A stretch of DNA of 21,323 bases, from positions 1 through 21,323 of the forward strand of contig JAFRRE010000185.1 in NCBI GenBank assembly GCA_017428285.1, given 5' to 3'. The stretch comes from Bacteroidales bacterium (lineage in GTDB: Bacteria > Bacteroidota > Bacteroidia > Bacteroidales > F082). Both the position numbers and the translations under genes were made by a program. This document shows positions 6,948-15,435 of this stretch, one piece after another; the first letter of the stretch is position 1; each line of letters opens with the position of its first letter. The notes under the pieces were generated by a model that saw only the letters and a program-made list of their open reading frames with translations, had not been told where the DNA came from and ran no database searches.

Positions 6948-9830
6948 ATGGAAACTACAGAAAAAAAACTCTTCCTTTTGGATGCCTACGCATTGATATA
7001 CAGGGCTTTCTTCGCCATGAGCAAGAACCCACGAATGAATTCGAAAGGGGTCAACACCTCGGCGGTGATGGGCTTTTTGAACTCGCTCTATGAAATCCTA
7101 CAGAAAGAAAAGCCTACCCATATCGGCGTGGCCTTCGACGTGGCCGGCACTGCCCAACGGCAGGCCGAATACAGCGAATACAAAGCCAACCGCGAGAAGA
7201 TGCCTGACGACCTCCGCGACTCGATACCTTATATCATCAGACTTATTGAGGCCTTCAACATCCCCGTCTACGGCGTGGAAGGCTACGAGGCCGACGATGT
7301 CATTGGCACCCTGTCGAAAAAAGCTGAGAAACAAGGATTCACTACCTATATGATGACCCCAGACAAGGACTTCGGTCAGTTGGTGACGGACAAAATACTG
7401 CTCTACAAGCCCGCCAAATTCGGTGAGCCAGCACAGGTGTGGGGACCCAAGGAGGTCTGCGAACGCTATGGCATCCAAGAGCCTAAACAACTCATCGACA
7501 TCCTCGGCCTCTGGGGTGATGCTGCCGACAATATCCCAGGCATCCCAGGCATCGGCGAGAAGACTGCTGCGATTTTGGTGGGAAAATACGGCAGCGTGGA
7601 GAACCTCATCGCCCATGCCGATGAGCTGAAAGGCAAACAAAAAGAAAACGTCATCAATTTCGCTGAGCAAGGACTGATGTCGAAAGCGTTGGCGACCATT
7701 AATTTAGAGGTGCCCGTCGACCTCGACGAGGAGGAACTGAAAGCCAAGGAGCCTGATGTGCCCGCACTGATGGCTTTGTTTGAGGAACTGGAGTTCAGGA
7801 CCTTTGCCAAACGATTCTTGGAAGATTATAAGTCAAAACAATCTACTTTGGACGGCCCTTCGACAGGCTCAGGGACCTCAGCCTCACCGTCATTGCGAGG
7901 AACGAAGCAATCCAGGGAGATGACCGAAGGAAGTCAACAACCAGACTTGTTCTCCTCTAACGAGACCTTCGACCTCTTCAACCAAGGCGACAACAGTGGT
8001 CTGCTGGAATTCTCCGAGAAGGACTCAGCCAAGACGTTGGCACACGACTACAAACTTGTGGAAACTGAAACCGACATCAAAGCTTTGGTGGATTTGCTGT
8101 CCAAACAAAAGCAATTTGTCTTCGACACCGAAACCACCAACATCGACGTGTACTCCGCCGAATTGGTGGGACTTTCCTTCGCCATCAAGGCGCACGAGGC
8201 TTGGTACCTGTCCATGCCCGCCGAGCGCGAGGCTTGCCAGAAGAAACTGGAACTGCTACGGCCCTTGTTTGAGGATGAAAACATCCTCAAAATCGGGCAA
8301 AACCTGAAATACGACATCTCGATGCTGGCGCAATACGGCATCAGCGTAAAGGGCAAGCTGTTCGACACGATGCTAGCGCATTATCTCCTCGAACCCGAGC
8401 AACGCCACAACATGGACTACCTCGCCGAGGTCTACCTCAACTACCTCACCATCCCTATCGAGGACTTGATTGGCAAAGGCCGACAGCAGAAGACCATGCG
8501 AGAGGTGCCCGTGGAACTGGTGAAGGAATATGCCGCCGAAGATGCCGACATCACGCTGCAACTCTACGAGAAGTTGCTTCCCCTGCTCAAGGAAAACGGT
8601 GTGGAGAAGCTGTTTTATGAGATTGAAATGCCGCTCGTGCCTGTTTTGAGTCGCATGGAGGCCAACGGCGTGCGCATCGACACGGAGAACCTCCAGCAAA
8701 TCAGCGAGACCTTTGGCATCGAGATTCATAAGATTGAGGAAGAAATCTATAAAGCCGCTGGCATGCCTTTCAACATCGCCTCACCGAAACAATTGGGCGA
8801 AGTCCTGTTCGAGCACTTACGCATCGACGAGAAGGCTAAGAAAACCAAGACGGGACAGTATGCCACAGGTGAGGATGTCTTGCAGAAACTGTCGCACAAG
8901 CATCCTATCATCCAGATGATTTTGGACTACCGCTCATTCACCAAGCTGAAGTCGACTTATCTGGATGCCCTGCCGGCTTTGGTCAACCCGAAGGACGGGC
9001 TGATCCACACCTCCTACAACCAAGCCGTGACGGCCACGGGGCGCTTGAGCTCCAACAACCCCAACCTGCAGAATATTCCTGTACGCACCGAAAAAGGCCG
9101 CGAGATCCGTCGTGCCTTTGTGCCTCGCAGTCCTCAATACACCCTCCTTGCTGCCGATTATAGCCAAATTGAGTTACGCATCATTGCCCATTTGAGTCAA
9201 GACCCTGCCATGATCAACGACTTCAACCTCGGCCACGACATCCATGCCGCCACAGCGGCCAAGGTGTTTCATGTGCCCATGAACCAAGTCACCAAAGAGC
9301 AGCGCAGTCGCGCCAAGGCTGTCAACTTCGGCATCATCTACGGAATGTCGGCCTTCGGTCTGGCGGAACGCATGGAGCTCTCGCGCAGCGAGGCAGCCGA
9401 CATCATCAAGAAATACTTCGAGGAGTATGCCGGCATCAAGGAATACATGAACCGCAGCATCGCCTTGGCGCGTGAACGCGGCTATGCTGAGACCATCTTA
9501 GGCCGTCGCCGTTACCTCCGCGACATCAACGGCGCGAACAGCGTGGTGCGCGGCTTCGCCGAACGCAACGCCATCAACGCGCCCATCCAAGGCAGCTCGG
9601 CCGACATGATCAAGATTGCCATGATCGGCATACATCAGGAGCTGGAACGCTTGAAGATGCAGTCGAAGATGATCCTTCAGGTGCACGACGAATTGGTCTT
9701 CGATGCGCATCTCGATGAACTCGACACGCTGAAGGCTATCGTTCAGGATAAGATGGTGAATGCCTTGCCGTTGTCGGTGCCGGTCATCGTTGAAATGAAT
9801 ACTGGGGACAACTGGCTGGAGGCGCATTGA
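6948..9830 (+). CDS. polA: DNA polymerase I
   Basis: Repair and Okazaki-fragment polymerase of 960 aa. Domain order: 5'-3' flap exonuclease (about 5-295; GYEADDVIG at 112-120, TPDKDFGQLV, and the helix-hairpin-helix around GDAADNIPGIPGIGEKTA); linker (about 296-370); 3'-5' exonuclease (about 372-550) with FDTET (D393, E395), NLKYD (D456) and YAAED (Y528, D532), so proofreading looks intact; and the polymerase domain with motif A ADYSQIELR (D737), motif B RSRAKAVNFGIIYG (K790, F794, Y798) and motif C QVHDE (D914). The start is ATG 6948; a TTG start 10 codons upstream is possible in frame, but that stretch looks like leader DNA, with a weak -7-like AAACTTTG at 6913-6920. Residues about 300-330 are encoded by inserted repeat DNA in the linker. 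The gene converges on metG. Confidence 0.97.
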   Translation: METTEKKLFLLDAYALIYRAFFAMSKNPRMNSKGVNTSAVMGFLNSLYEILQKEKPTHIGVAFDVAGTAQRQAEYSEYKANREKMPDDLRDSIPYIIRLIEAFNIPVYGVEGYEADDVIGTLSKKAEKQGFTTYMMTPDKDFGQLVTDKILLYKPAKFGEPAQVWGPKEVCERYGIQEPKQLIDILGLWGDAADNIPGIPGIGEKTAAILVGKYGSVENLIAHADELKGKQKENVINFAEQGLMSKALATINLEVPVDLDEEELKAKEPDVPALMALFEELEFRTFAKRFLEDYKSKQSTLDGPSTGSGTSASPSLRGTKQSREMTEGSQQPDLFSSNETFDLFNQGDNSGLLEFSEKDSAKTLAHDYKLVETETDIKALVDLLSKQKQFVFDTETTNIDVYSAELVGLSFAIKAHEAWYLSMPAEREACQKKLELLRPLFEDENILKIGQNLKYDISMLAQYGISVKGKLFDTMLAHYLLEPEQRHNMDYLAEVYLNYLTIPIEDLIGKGRQQKTMREVPVELVKEYAAEDADITLQLYEKLLPLLKENGVEKLFYEIEMPLVPVLSRMEANGVRIDTENLQQISETFGIEIHKIEEEIYKAAGMPFNIASPKQLGEVLFEHLRIDEKAKKTKTGQYATGEDVLQKLSHKHPIIQMILDYRSFTKLKSTYLDALPALVNPKDGLIHTSYNQAVTATGRLSSNNPNLQNIPVRTEKGREIRRAFVPRSPQYTLLAADYSQIELRIIAHLSQDPAMINDFNLGHDIHAATAAKVFHVPMNQVTKEQRSRAKAVNFGIIYGMSAFGLAERMELSRSEAADIIKKYFEEYAGIKEYMNRSIALARERGYAETILGRRRYLRDINGANSVVRGFAERNAINAPIQGSSADMIKIAMIGIHQELERLKMQSKMILQVHDELVFDAHLDELDTLKAIVQDKMVNALPLSVPVIVEMNTGDNWLEAH
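7854..7912 (+). repeat. Two short repeat elements inserted in-frame in the polA linker
   Basis: The first element (7854-7877) contains CCCTTCGACAGGCTCAGGG, a word I recognise as a common intergenic repeat in many bacterial genomes. The second (7888-7912) contains the ATTGCGAGGAACGAAGCAAT palindrome-like word, also a widespread intergenic repeat. They sit 10 bp apart and encode roughly residues 303-322, a G/S/T-rich linker between the 5' nuclease and the proofreading domain. The frame is kept and all catalytic motifs on both sides are intact. Confidence 0.7.
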
Positions 9831-9839
9831 TTTCCTATC

Positions 9840-9920
9840 ACCCCTACGGGGTTCTATCGACCATAACGCAAATAGGCGAGGGTTTACACCCCCGCCTATT
9901 TTCTGTCGTCCCTACGGGAC
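9840..9920. repeat. Composite palindromic element between polA and metG
   Basis: Three hairpins are arranged symmetrically. ACCCC-tac-GGGGT (9840-9852) and GTCCC-tac-GGGAC (9908-9920) share the core CCCTACGGG and flank a larger central stem (9871-9900). The element fills the convergent polA-metG gap and ends exactly at the metG stop codon. The symmetry suggests a small inserted palindromic unit now serving as a two-way terminator. Confidence 0.6.
9871..9904. terminator. Bidirectional terminator of polA and metG
   Basis: A 12-bp stem with one mismatch (AATAGGCGAGGG at 9871-9882, CCCCCGCCTATT at 9889-9900) and a 6-nt loop is followed on the plus strand by TTCT, extending the T-rich edge of the stem. 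It lies 40 nt after polA and 20 nt after the metG stop codon on the other strand. Confidence 0.65.
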
Positions 9921-11981
9921 TTAACCTACCGAACAACCTGGGGCTACCAAGTCGCTAGGCGTCAGCAGCACGAGGCGGCCGTCCTTGTCCTCAGCGGAGA
10001 GGATCATGCCCTCGCTCACCACACCCTTCAGCTTGCGCGGCTCGAAGTTGGCGACGAAGCACACCTGCTTGCCCACCAACTTCTCGGGTTCGGTGTAATA
10101 TTTCGCAATACCGCTCACGATGGTGCGCTTCTGCATGCCATCATCGATGAGGAACTGCAGCAACTTGTCGGCCTTCGGCACCTTTTGGCATTCGAGGATG
10201 GTACCCACGCGTACATCCACCTTCATGTAGTCATCGAAGCTGACCACGGGCTTCACCTCGGCAGGCTTCCAAGCATTCAACTGGTTGGCTTTCTTGGTGT
10301 CCTCCAGCTTCTGCAACTGAGCGGCCACCACACTGTCTTCCACTTTTTCGAACAACAACTCGGGCTGACCGATGACATGACCTTCGGGCAGCAGAACGGT
10401 GTTCTCGGCGTCATTCCAACCCTTCACTTCGAGGCCGATCATCTGCTGGAGCTTCTTTGCGCTGAACGGCAGGAAAGGCTCGCTGAGGATAGCCAAGTGC
10501 GCCACAATCTGCAACGACAAAGCCATCACGGTCTTCACGCGCTCGGGGTCGGTCTTGATTTGCTTCCAAGGCTCGTTGTCGGTGAGGTATTTATTACCCA
10601 AACGGGCCAGGTTCATCAGTTCGGAGAGGGCCTCGCGGAACTTATATGTGTCAATCAGATGACCGATTTTGGCGGGATAGGCGTTCATCTCTTCGATGAC
10701 GGCCTTGTCGGTGTCGGCGAGGTTGCCCAAGGCAGGCACGGCACCTTCATAGTACTTATGCGTAAGCACCAAGGTACGGTTGACGAAGTTGCCGAAGATG
10801 GCCAGCAACTCGTTGTTGTTGCGGTCCTGATAGTCCTTCCAGGTGAAGTTGTTGTCCTTGGTCTCGGGCGCGTTGGCTGTCAAAACATAACGCAACACAT
10901 CCTGCTTGCCAGGGAACTCCTGCAAGTATTCATGCAGCCATACGGCCCAGTTGCGTGAGGTCGAGATCTTGTCGTTCTCGAGGTTGAGGAACTCGTTGGC
11001 GGGAACATTGTCGGGCATAATATAGTCGCCATAGGCCTTCATCATGCAGGGGAAGATGATGCAGTGGAACACGATGTTGTCCTTGCCGATGAAATGCACC
11101 AGCTTGGTCTCGGGGTCTTTCCACCACTTCTCCCAGTCGTCGCCGCGTTGTTCGCAGATCTCCTTGGTGTTGGAGATGTAGCCGATGGGCGCGTCAAACC
11201 ACACGTATAGCACCTTACCTTCAGCACCCTCAATCGGGACGGGCACGCCCCAGTCGAGGTCGCGGGTGACGGCACGGGGCTGCAAGCCACCGTCGAGCCA
11301 GCTCTTCACCTGGCCGTAGACATTGCTCTTCCATTCTTTATGGCCTTCGAGGATCCATTCACGGAGCCAGCCCTCATATTGGTCTAAAGGCAGATACCAG
11401 TGTTTGGTCGGTTTCTTCACCAAGGCCGCGCCGCTAAGTTGGGAATGCGGATTAATCAGCTCATCAGGGCTGAGAGAGCTGCCGCATTTCTCGCATTGGT
11501 CGCCGTAGGCGCCTTCTGCGCCGCATTTCGGGCAAGTGCCCACGATATATCTATCGGAAAGGAATTTCTGGCGTTCGGGGTCGAAGTATTGCTCCGTCTC
11601 TTTTTCGATGAACTTCCCTTCGTCGTAGAGCTTCTTGAAGAACTCTTGGGCCGTGGCACGGTGCATCTTCGAAGAGGTGCGCGAGTAGATGTCGTAGCTG
11701 ATGCCCAACTCCTCGAACGACTTCTTAATGATCTCGTGGTAACGGTCCACGATGTCTTGCGGCGTGCAGCCTTCCTTTTCGGCTTTGATGGTAATCGGCA
11801 CGCCGTGTTCGTCGGAACCACCGACAAACAGGACGTCCTCGCCACGCATTCGCAGATAGCGGACATAGGTGTCGGCGGGGATATAGACGCCGGCAAGGTG
11901 ACCGATGTGGACGGGGCCGTTGGCGTAGGGCAAGGCCGTAGTTACTGTGTAACGCTTGAAGGGTTTGTTCGTTGATTCCAT
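9921..11981 (-). CDS. metG: Methionyl-tRNA synthetase
   Basis: Charges tRNA-Met with methionine in the cytosol, 686 aa. The class I signature is PVHIGHLAG (HIGH at 25-28), and the KMSKS loop appears as KISTS at 338-342. The zinc knuckle has C150, C153, C163 and C166. The anticodon-binding helical domain is about 390-555. A C-terminal EMAPII/Trbp111-like OB fold (about 582-686; [14 protein letters not shown], then [16 protein letters not shown]) helps dimerisation and tRNA binding. An in-frame TTG start 13 codons upstream is possible, but it would place the coding start over the TATCTTTG promoter box, so the ATG at 11981 is chosen. It converges on polA. Confidence 0.96.
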   Translation of the reverse strand: MESTNKPFKRYTVTTALPYANGPVHIGHLAGVYIPADTYVRYLRMRGEDVLFVGGSDEHGVPITIKAEKEGCTPQDIVDRYHEIIKKSFEELGISYDIYSRTSSKMHRATAQEFFKKLYDEGKFIEKETEQYFDPERQKFLSDRYIVGTCPKCGAEGAYGDQCEKCGSSLSPDELINPHSQLSGAALVKKPTKHWYLPLDQYEGWLREWILEGHKEWKSNVYGQVKSWLDGGLQPRAVTRDLDWGVPVPIEGAEGKVLYVWFDAPIGYISNTKEICEQRGDDWEKWWKDPETKLVHFIGKDNIVFHCIIFPCMMKAYGDYIMPDNVPANEFLNLENDKISTSRNWAVWLHEYLQEFPGKQDVLRYVLTANAPETKDNNFTWKDYQDRNNNELLAIFGNFVNRTLVLTHKYYEGAVPALGNLADTDKAVIEEMNAYPAKIGHLIDTYKFREALSELMNLARLGNKYLTDNEPWKQIKTDPERVKTVMALSLQIVAHLAILSEPFLPFSAKKLQQMIGLEVKGWNDAENTVLLPEGHVIGQPELLFEKVEDSVVAAQLQKLEDTKKANQLNAWKPAEVKPVVSFDDYMKVDVRVGTILECQKVPKADKLLQFLIDDGMQKRTIVSGIAKYYTEPEKLVGKQVCFVANFEPRKLKGVVSEGMILSAEDKDGRLVLLTPSDLVAPGCSVG

Positions 11982-12007
11982 GATGTAGTTATTTTTAAAA
12001 ACGGGTG

Positions 12008-12015
12008 CAAAGATA
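12008..12015 (-). promoter_or_regulatory. metG -7 box (TATCTTTG)
   Basis: On the minus strand TATCTTTG matches TAnnTTTG and lies 26 nt before the metG ATG. The expected -33 position falls inside the upstream terminator stem, where no TTG is visible. Confidence 0.5.
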
Positions 12016-12018
12016 GGC

Positions 12019-12056
12019 AAAAAATAAGCCGCGAAGGTCTTCGCGGCTTATTTTTT
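12019..12056 (-). terminator. Terminator of the 862-aa T9SS gene
   Basis: Perfect 18-bp arms (12019-12036 and 12039-12056) with a 2-nt centre; the G/C-rich core is GCCGCGAAG and its complement. The outer A/T ends give a run of Ts after the stem on either strand. The only gene that needs it is the minus-strand T9SS gene ending at 12081. It also separates that gene from the metG promoter. Confidence 0.85.
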
Positions 12057-12080
12057 CGTTATTACTATAAGGTGACCTCT

Positions 12081-14669
12081 TTATCTCACCACAATCTTCT
12101 GCGTCTTCACGTCGTCGCCGCTCAGGAGGCGGATGAAGTAAACGCCGGGCACGACATCAAGGCGCTTCTCGATGCTGCTGCTGAAAGTTTCGGTGCTGAG
12201 CATGCGGCCCATCACGTCGAGCACCTGCAGGGTGGCTTCGCCTTCGATGCCGAAGATGCTGAAGTTGCCGTTGCTATTGATGAAGCTGAAGTTGTCGTCA
12301 GTGAGGCTGCTGCCTGTGGCATACACCAACTTGAAGCGGCTCTCATAGTCTGTTGTCGTGGCGTTGAAGGTGTAGCTTGGCGTATTGAGCAAGTCAACAT
12401 CGGTGCCCGTCTTGTTGTCGAAGAGGTGCAGGTAGCTGAACTCCACGTTCTCGAAGCTGAAGCTTAAGGTATAGAGGCCGTTTTCATCAGCGCGGAAATT
12501 GACGGGCAGCTCGCCTTGGCCTTCGGCAGTGACCACGGCGTAATCCATTCCGTTTTGCGGGATATAGACCTTGGCGCTGTTCTCGTCGAGTTGGAACTTG
12601 GGCAGCCCACTGCCTTCATTGAAATTGAGGATGGCACGGTCGACGGTGGTGAGGCCGCCTCGCGTCATCTTGCTGACGTTGAGCGACAACTGTTCGTTGT
12701 TTCTGGTGGGTTGGGTGGTGCTGAATGTCAATACTTCACCATCATCTTCGGTATACACGAAGATGCCTTCCATGGCTTCGATAGCCGATCCGACAGTCGC
12801 TGGCACGAAGCCCGTACCGTCTTCATTCATCCTAAGGTAATACCTATCGCCGATATAGGCAGAAACGGGGAAGGGATTGCCCACGAGGTTCCAGCCTCCC
12901 CAATTTTCATTCTCATTATAGTGTAGCGTGACTTCGCCGTTGCCCTCGTAGGGCGCACCCATGAAATTGAGGGTGACGTCAGCGGCATTGGCATAGAGGT
13001 AACCGCGACCTGGTTCAAGCTCGAAATGGTAGTGGTCGCCCTCTTGTTTCCAGTTCTCCCAATAATAGCCCTGGTTTTGCGGACTCGGATTGAAGCGATA
13101 GAGGTCAAAGCTAGGCTCATCGGCATTCGTGTTTCCATATTGAACGATGTCCTCTATTGGGGTTTCTTCAGCCAAAGGAGAGGAAATCAGATACCAGCTG
13201 CCTCGGGTTTCGCCATAAGAGGCAATCGGCTTGGTGAAACGGGGCACCTCTTCCACCACAATGTCGTCAATAAAAACCCTTCCATATGAAGAATTGGGAA
13301 CTTCCATCCAAATGGCAATATGTTCGCCATCACCTTCATAACCACTCAAATCAATCGTATAGAGTTGATAGTTTTCGGATGGGGTGATGGTTTCGATTTC
13401 AATGAATTCCGGTTCTGCTTCGGTTCCTTCCATCACGCCAACTTTGAATGTACCCGTGTAAGAATAGCCATTAATATACGATCTTGCATTGAGTTTCACG
13501 CGCAATCCATTAATATTGTGCATCGCAGGCAATATGGCGTATTGCGGCTTTGGTGTGTAGTAATCCATACGCCTAATGTAGAATTGCAAACTGTTTGGCA
13601 AAGAAGCCGTATATTGAGTATGAGCACTATGGTGATGCATGGTCGGGAATAGGTTATCGTCGGGGTTTGTGGATGTGTTGACATAATCCCAACAATCGGG
13701 TAACGTGTGTACTAGAGGTGTCCATCGGTCGTCGACCTCGTAGGAGTCGAAGTTTTCGACGTACGGAATTGATGAGTAGTCAGGGCAAGCGGTCTTAAAT
13801 TCTATGGTTGTCATCGCACTTTCATGCACTCCGTAGCAGGCCTTTATACGGAAGATATAGTCGGTAGCAGAAGCCAAGTTTTCAAGGGTCAATGAAGTTG
13901 CCGTTGAGGGGAGTTCCATCCAGTTTTCTACAAAAGTTTCGGAAGCTCTAATGCACTGGTATTTATATCCCGTGACATCGGGACTCGGTGTCTCCCACGA
14001 AAACGAAGCGGTGTTGGCGGCAATGTCTCCAACTGTAACTTCCACTACCGGAAGATCGAGAACATAGTAATCGAAAGTCACTTTGGGACGGATACTGGTT
14101 AGGCTATAATACATCCCCCAAGCATCTTTGTAGGAATACATAGCCGAATAATAATTTGAGTCTCTAACGCCTCTCCAAGCCATCGATGAGATTTTGGAAC
14201 CCAATTGGACTTCCCTAAAACCAATCTTGAGGTTGCCTCCGTAATAAGTGAAAGGATTATCAAGTACAATTTCCACCATGTAGTTATTAATAGAAGGGGA
14301 CCCAGTATAGACTTCAGTCATCGAATCCCAATCCCAACTGGAAGAAGCAGTATTTGTAAATCCATTATCCAACACTTCGGCCACATAGATCGAAAACCGT
14401 GCAGCACCCCAGTTTCCACTCGCCTTATTGCAGTAAAATGTCAACTTGTTCACCGTACCTCCTATCATAGCCGCCATATCCTCTTGGAGTAGGATAAATT
14501 GACTTTCAGTGCCGTATTGGGCATACGCACTCGCGATAGGTACCATAGAATTTGTATAAGTACTTCCATCGTTTACCGTCAAAGTAGAAGGAATCGTGTC
14601 TTGAGCTTTTGCCGACCAGGGCAAACAAAGTGCCAGCAATAGCCATAGAAGTAGATGCTTTATCTTCAT
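12081..14669 (-). CDS. T9SS type A secreted protein, FN3 and jelly-roll domains (862 aa)
   Basis: Predicted surface or secreted protein exported by Sec and then T9SS. Signal peptide residues 1-22 (cleavage after AKA), chosen as the start because the frame upstream of ATG 14669 runs through promoter DNA. An N-terminal beta domain (about 28-200) precedes a fibronectin type III domain (about 203-296) and a cleaved-adhesin/choice-of-anchor-J-like jelly roll (about 301-474, starting VENFDSY and ending VFIDDIVVEE). A long module (about 488-785; GSWYLISSPL, GRGYLYAN, WNLVGNPF, AMEGIFVY) is shared with the 1250-aa neighbour. The type A sorting domain is about 793-862, with LQVLDVMGRML, GVYFIRL and the terminal KTQKIVVR. 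No catalytic motif is visible, so binding or adhesion is more likely than enzyme activity. The ligand is unknown. Confidence 0.88.
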   Translation of the reverse strand: MKIKHLLLWLLLALCLPWSAKAQDTIPSTLTVNDGSTYTNSMVPIASAYAQYGTESQFILLQEDMAAMIGGTVNKLTFYCNKASGNWGAARFSIYVAEVLDNGFTNTASSSWDWDSMTEVYTGSPSINNYMVEIVLDNPFTYYGGNLKIGFREVQLGSKISSMAWRGVRDSNYYSAMYSYKDAWGMYYSLTSIRPKVTFDYYVLDLPVVEVTVGDIAANTASFSWETPSPDVTGYKYQCIRASETFVENWMELPSTATSLTLENLASATDYIFRIKACYGVHESAMTTIEFKTACPDYSSIPYVENFDSYEVDDRWTPLVHTLPDCWDYVNTSTNPDDNLFPTMHHHSAHTQYTASLPNSLQFYIRRMDYYTPKPQYAILPAMHNINGLRVKLNARSYINGYSYTGTFKVGVMEGTEAEPEFIEIETITPSENYQLYTIDLSGYEGDGEHIAIWMEVPNSSYGRVFIDDIVVEEVPRFTKPIASYGETRGSWYLISSPLAEETPIEDIVQYGNTNADEPSFDLYRFNPSPQNQGYYWENWKQEGDHYHFELEPGRGYLYANAADVTLNFMGAPYEGNGEVTLHYNENENWGGWNLVGNPFPVSAYIGDRYYLRMNEDGTGFVPATVGSAIEAMEGIFVYTEDDGEVLTFSTTQPTRNNEQLSLNVSKMTRGGLTTVDRAILNFNEGSGLPKFQLDENSAKVYIPQNGMDYAVVTAEGQGELPVNFRADENGLYTLSFSFENVEFSYLHLFDNKTGTDVDLLNTPSYTFNATTTDYESRFKLVYATGSSLTDDNFSFINSNGNFSIFGIEGEATLQVLDVMGRMLSTETFSSSIEKRLDVVPGVYFIRLLSGDDVKTQKIVVR

Positions 14670-14721
14670 AATGTATAAATTTAAATAACAGTTGTTCAGT
14701 TGTTTAATAAAAAATGGCGCG

Positions 14722-14729
14722 CAAATATA
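14722..14729 (-). promoter_or_regulatory. -7 box (TATATTTG) of the 862-aa T9SS gene
   Basis: On the minus strand TATATTTG matches TAnnTTTG, 52 nt before the ATG. The leader contains the dispersed word CAACTGAACAACT (14690-14702). No -33 TTG is visible at the usual spacing. Confidence 0.5.
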
Positions 14730-14760
14730 GGGATAAATCTTTACATGACCATATTTTGGC

Positions 14761-14801
14761 AAAAAAAATCGCCGTTGGCTGGAGTCAACGGCGATTTTTT
14801 T
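14761..14801 (-). terminator. Strong hairpin terminator downstream of the 83-aa gene
   Basis: Arms AAAAAAATCGCCGTTG and its complement flank an 8-nt loop (14778-14785), giving a 16-bp stem with T-runs on both strands. On the minus strand it lies 145 nt beyond the 83-aa stop codon and just before the 862-aa promoter. Confidence 0.85.
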
Positions 14802-14815
14802 ACTGGTTTTTCTGC

Positions 14816-14920
14816 GCAAATGGAGCCATTTGCCTTAGGTACAATATAAAAAACGATAGTATGTAGCGCTTACTTTACATAAACACCACAAGCTATCGTT
14901 GAACAAGGAGCGGACTCCTT
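14816..14920. other. Cluster of three hairpins between the 83-aa gene and its terminator
   Basis: Going left to right: an 8-bp palindrome GCAAATGG/CCATTTGC (14816-14833); an outer stem AACGATAG (14852-14859) with CTATCGTT (14893-14900) enclosing an inner stem TATGTA/TACATA (14860-14865, 14876-14881); and a 6-bp stem AAGGAG/CTCCTT (14905-14920). No open frame of note lies here. On the minus strand it would form a structured 3' UTR of the 83-aa transcript, or possibly a small RNA. Confidence 0.55.
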
Positions 14921-14945
14921 TTCCTTTCCCTAAAAGAGGAAACTA

Positions 14946-15197
14946 TTAGTCTTCTTCGCGTTTCTTACCGATGAGGTAGGCAGCACCCAGGCCGAGCAAC
15001 ACGGCAACACCGCTGCCGAGAGGAGCTTCCTGGTCACCAGTAAGACCATGCTCACCACCGCCAGGAAGCATCGGGCCATCACCACGATTCTGCTGCTTAT
15101 CGAATGAGACACCTCTATTCAACAAACCACCGTCCTGTGCAAAAGAACTCAATCCCATCGTAAGAACGATTGCTATAGTCAATGCTAACTTTTTCAT
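14946..15197 (-). CDS. Small exported protein with PLGSG, C-terminal hydrophobic segment and basic tail
   Basis: 83-aa protein with a Sec signal peptide (1-20, cleavage after SSFA). It has a glycine/charge-rich middle (21-57, with LPGGG at 44-48), then APLGSG (58-63), a hydrophobic stretch (64-76) and a basic tail GKKREED. This three-part C-terminus (short motif, membrane segment, Arg/Lys cluster) resembles the layout of PEP-CTERM and LPXTG-type sorting signals, although I do not recognise the exact motif as one of them. No other domain fits in the remaining length. It sits between two T9SS genes on the same strand but has its own promoter and a strong terminator. Role unknown; a small membrane-anchored or processed envelope peptide is the simplest reading. 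Confidence 0.75.
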   Translation of the reverse strand: MKKLALTIAIVLTMGLSSFAQDGGLLNRGVSFDKQQNRGDGPMLPGGGEHGLTGDQEAPLGSGVAVLLGLGAAYLIGKKREED

Positions 15198-15249
15198 TTC
15201 TCAGATATTTCAGTATTGATTAGTTGTTTCTTTATTCAAATTCAGGCTG

Positions 15250-15257
15250 CAAAAATA
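15250..15257 (-). promoter_or_regulatory. -7 box (TATTTTTG) of the 83-aa gene
   Basis: On the minus strand TATTTTTG matches TAnnTTTG, 52 nt before the ATG. The upstream flank is a long A/T tract (to about 15305), which can act as an UP-like element. No -33 TTG is seen. Confidence 0.5.
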
Positions 15258-15307
15258 ATACTTTTTTTAATATGCAGACACTTTTTTTTAATTTTTTTAT
15301 TTTTTGC

Positions 15308-15430
15308 TTCTGGCTTCCGGCTTCTGGCCTCTGGCAACTGGCAGTTCCCTTGTTTTCAGGAGATTGCGGGTCTGCGCCCGCAATGAGGCCTGGGGAGCTG
15401 CCAGTAGCCAGTAGCCAATGGCCAGTAGCC
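15308..15430. repeat. Self-complementary array of degenerate 7-bp repeats behind the 1250-aa gene
   Basis: The right arm (about 15401-15427) is a run of GCCAGTA-like heptads. The left arm (about 15308-15344) is a run of TGGCTTC/TGGCCTC-like heptads, so the arms are imperfect complements. Nested inside are a second pairing (15338-15349 with 15392-15404, about 11 of 13) and a perfect 8-bp hairpin ATTGCGGG/CCCGCAAT (15363-15384). It lies 5 bp from the stop codon of the 1250-aa gene and could end or protect its transcript. Confidence 0.75.
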
Positions 15431-15435
15431 AAACA

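Noticed and set aside
7854..7912. Frameshift or broken polA
   Set aside because: The frame is continuous and all nuclease, proofreading and polymerase motifs are present on both sides of the insert.
10185..10958. 257-aa plus-strand open frame
   Set aside because: It lies wholly antisense to metG, whose motifs are intact, and its protein has no recognisable domain. It is a shadow of G/C-biased third codon positions.
11400..11975. 191-aa plus-strand open frame
   Set aside because: Antisense to the catalytic half of metG, with no family features.
12501..12926. 136-aa plus-strand open frame antisense to the 862-aa T9SS gene
   Set aside because: It overlaps a well-supported gene, has no promoter or family features, and mirrors the coding strand's codon bias.
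14670..14819. 50-residue N-terminal extension of the 862-aa protein
   Set aside because: It runs through the promoter and a terminator hairpin; the ATG at 14669 begins a clear signal peptide.
15308..15430. CRISPR array
   Set aside because: Units are only 7 bp and contiguous, with no unique spacers and no cas genes nearby.
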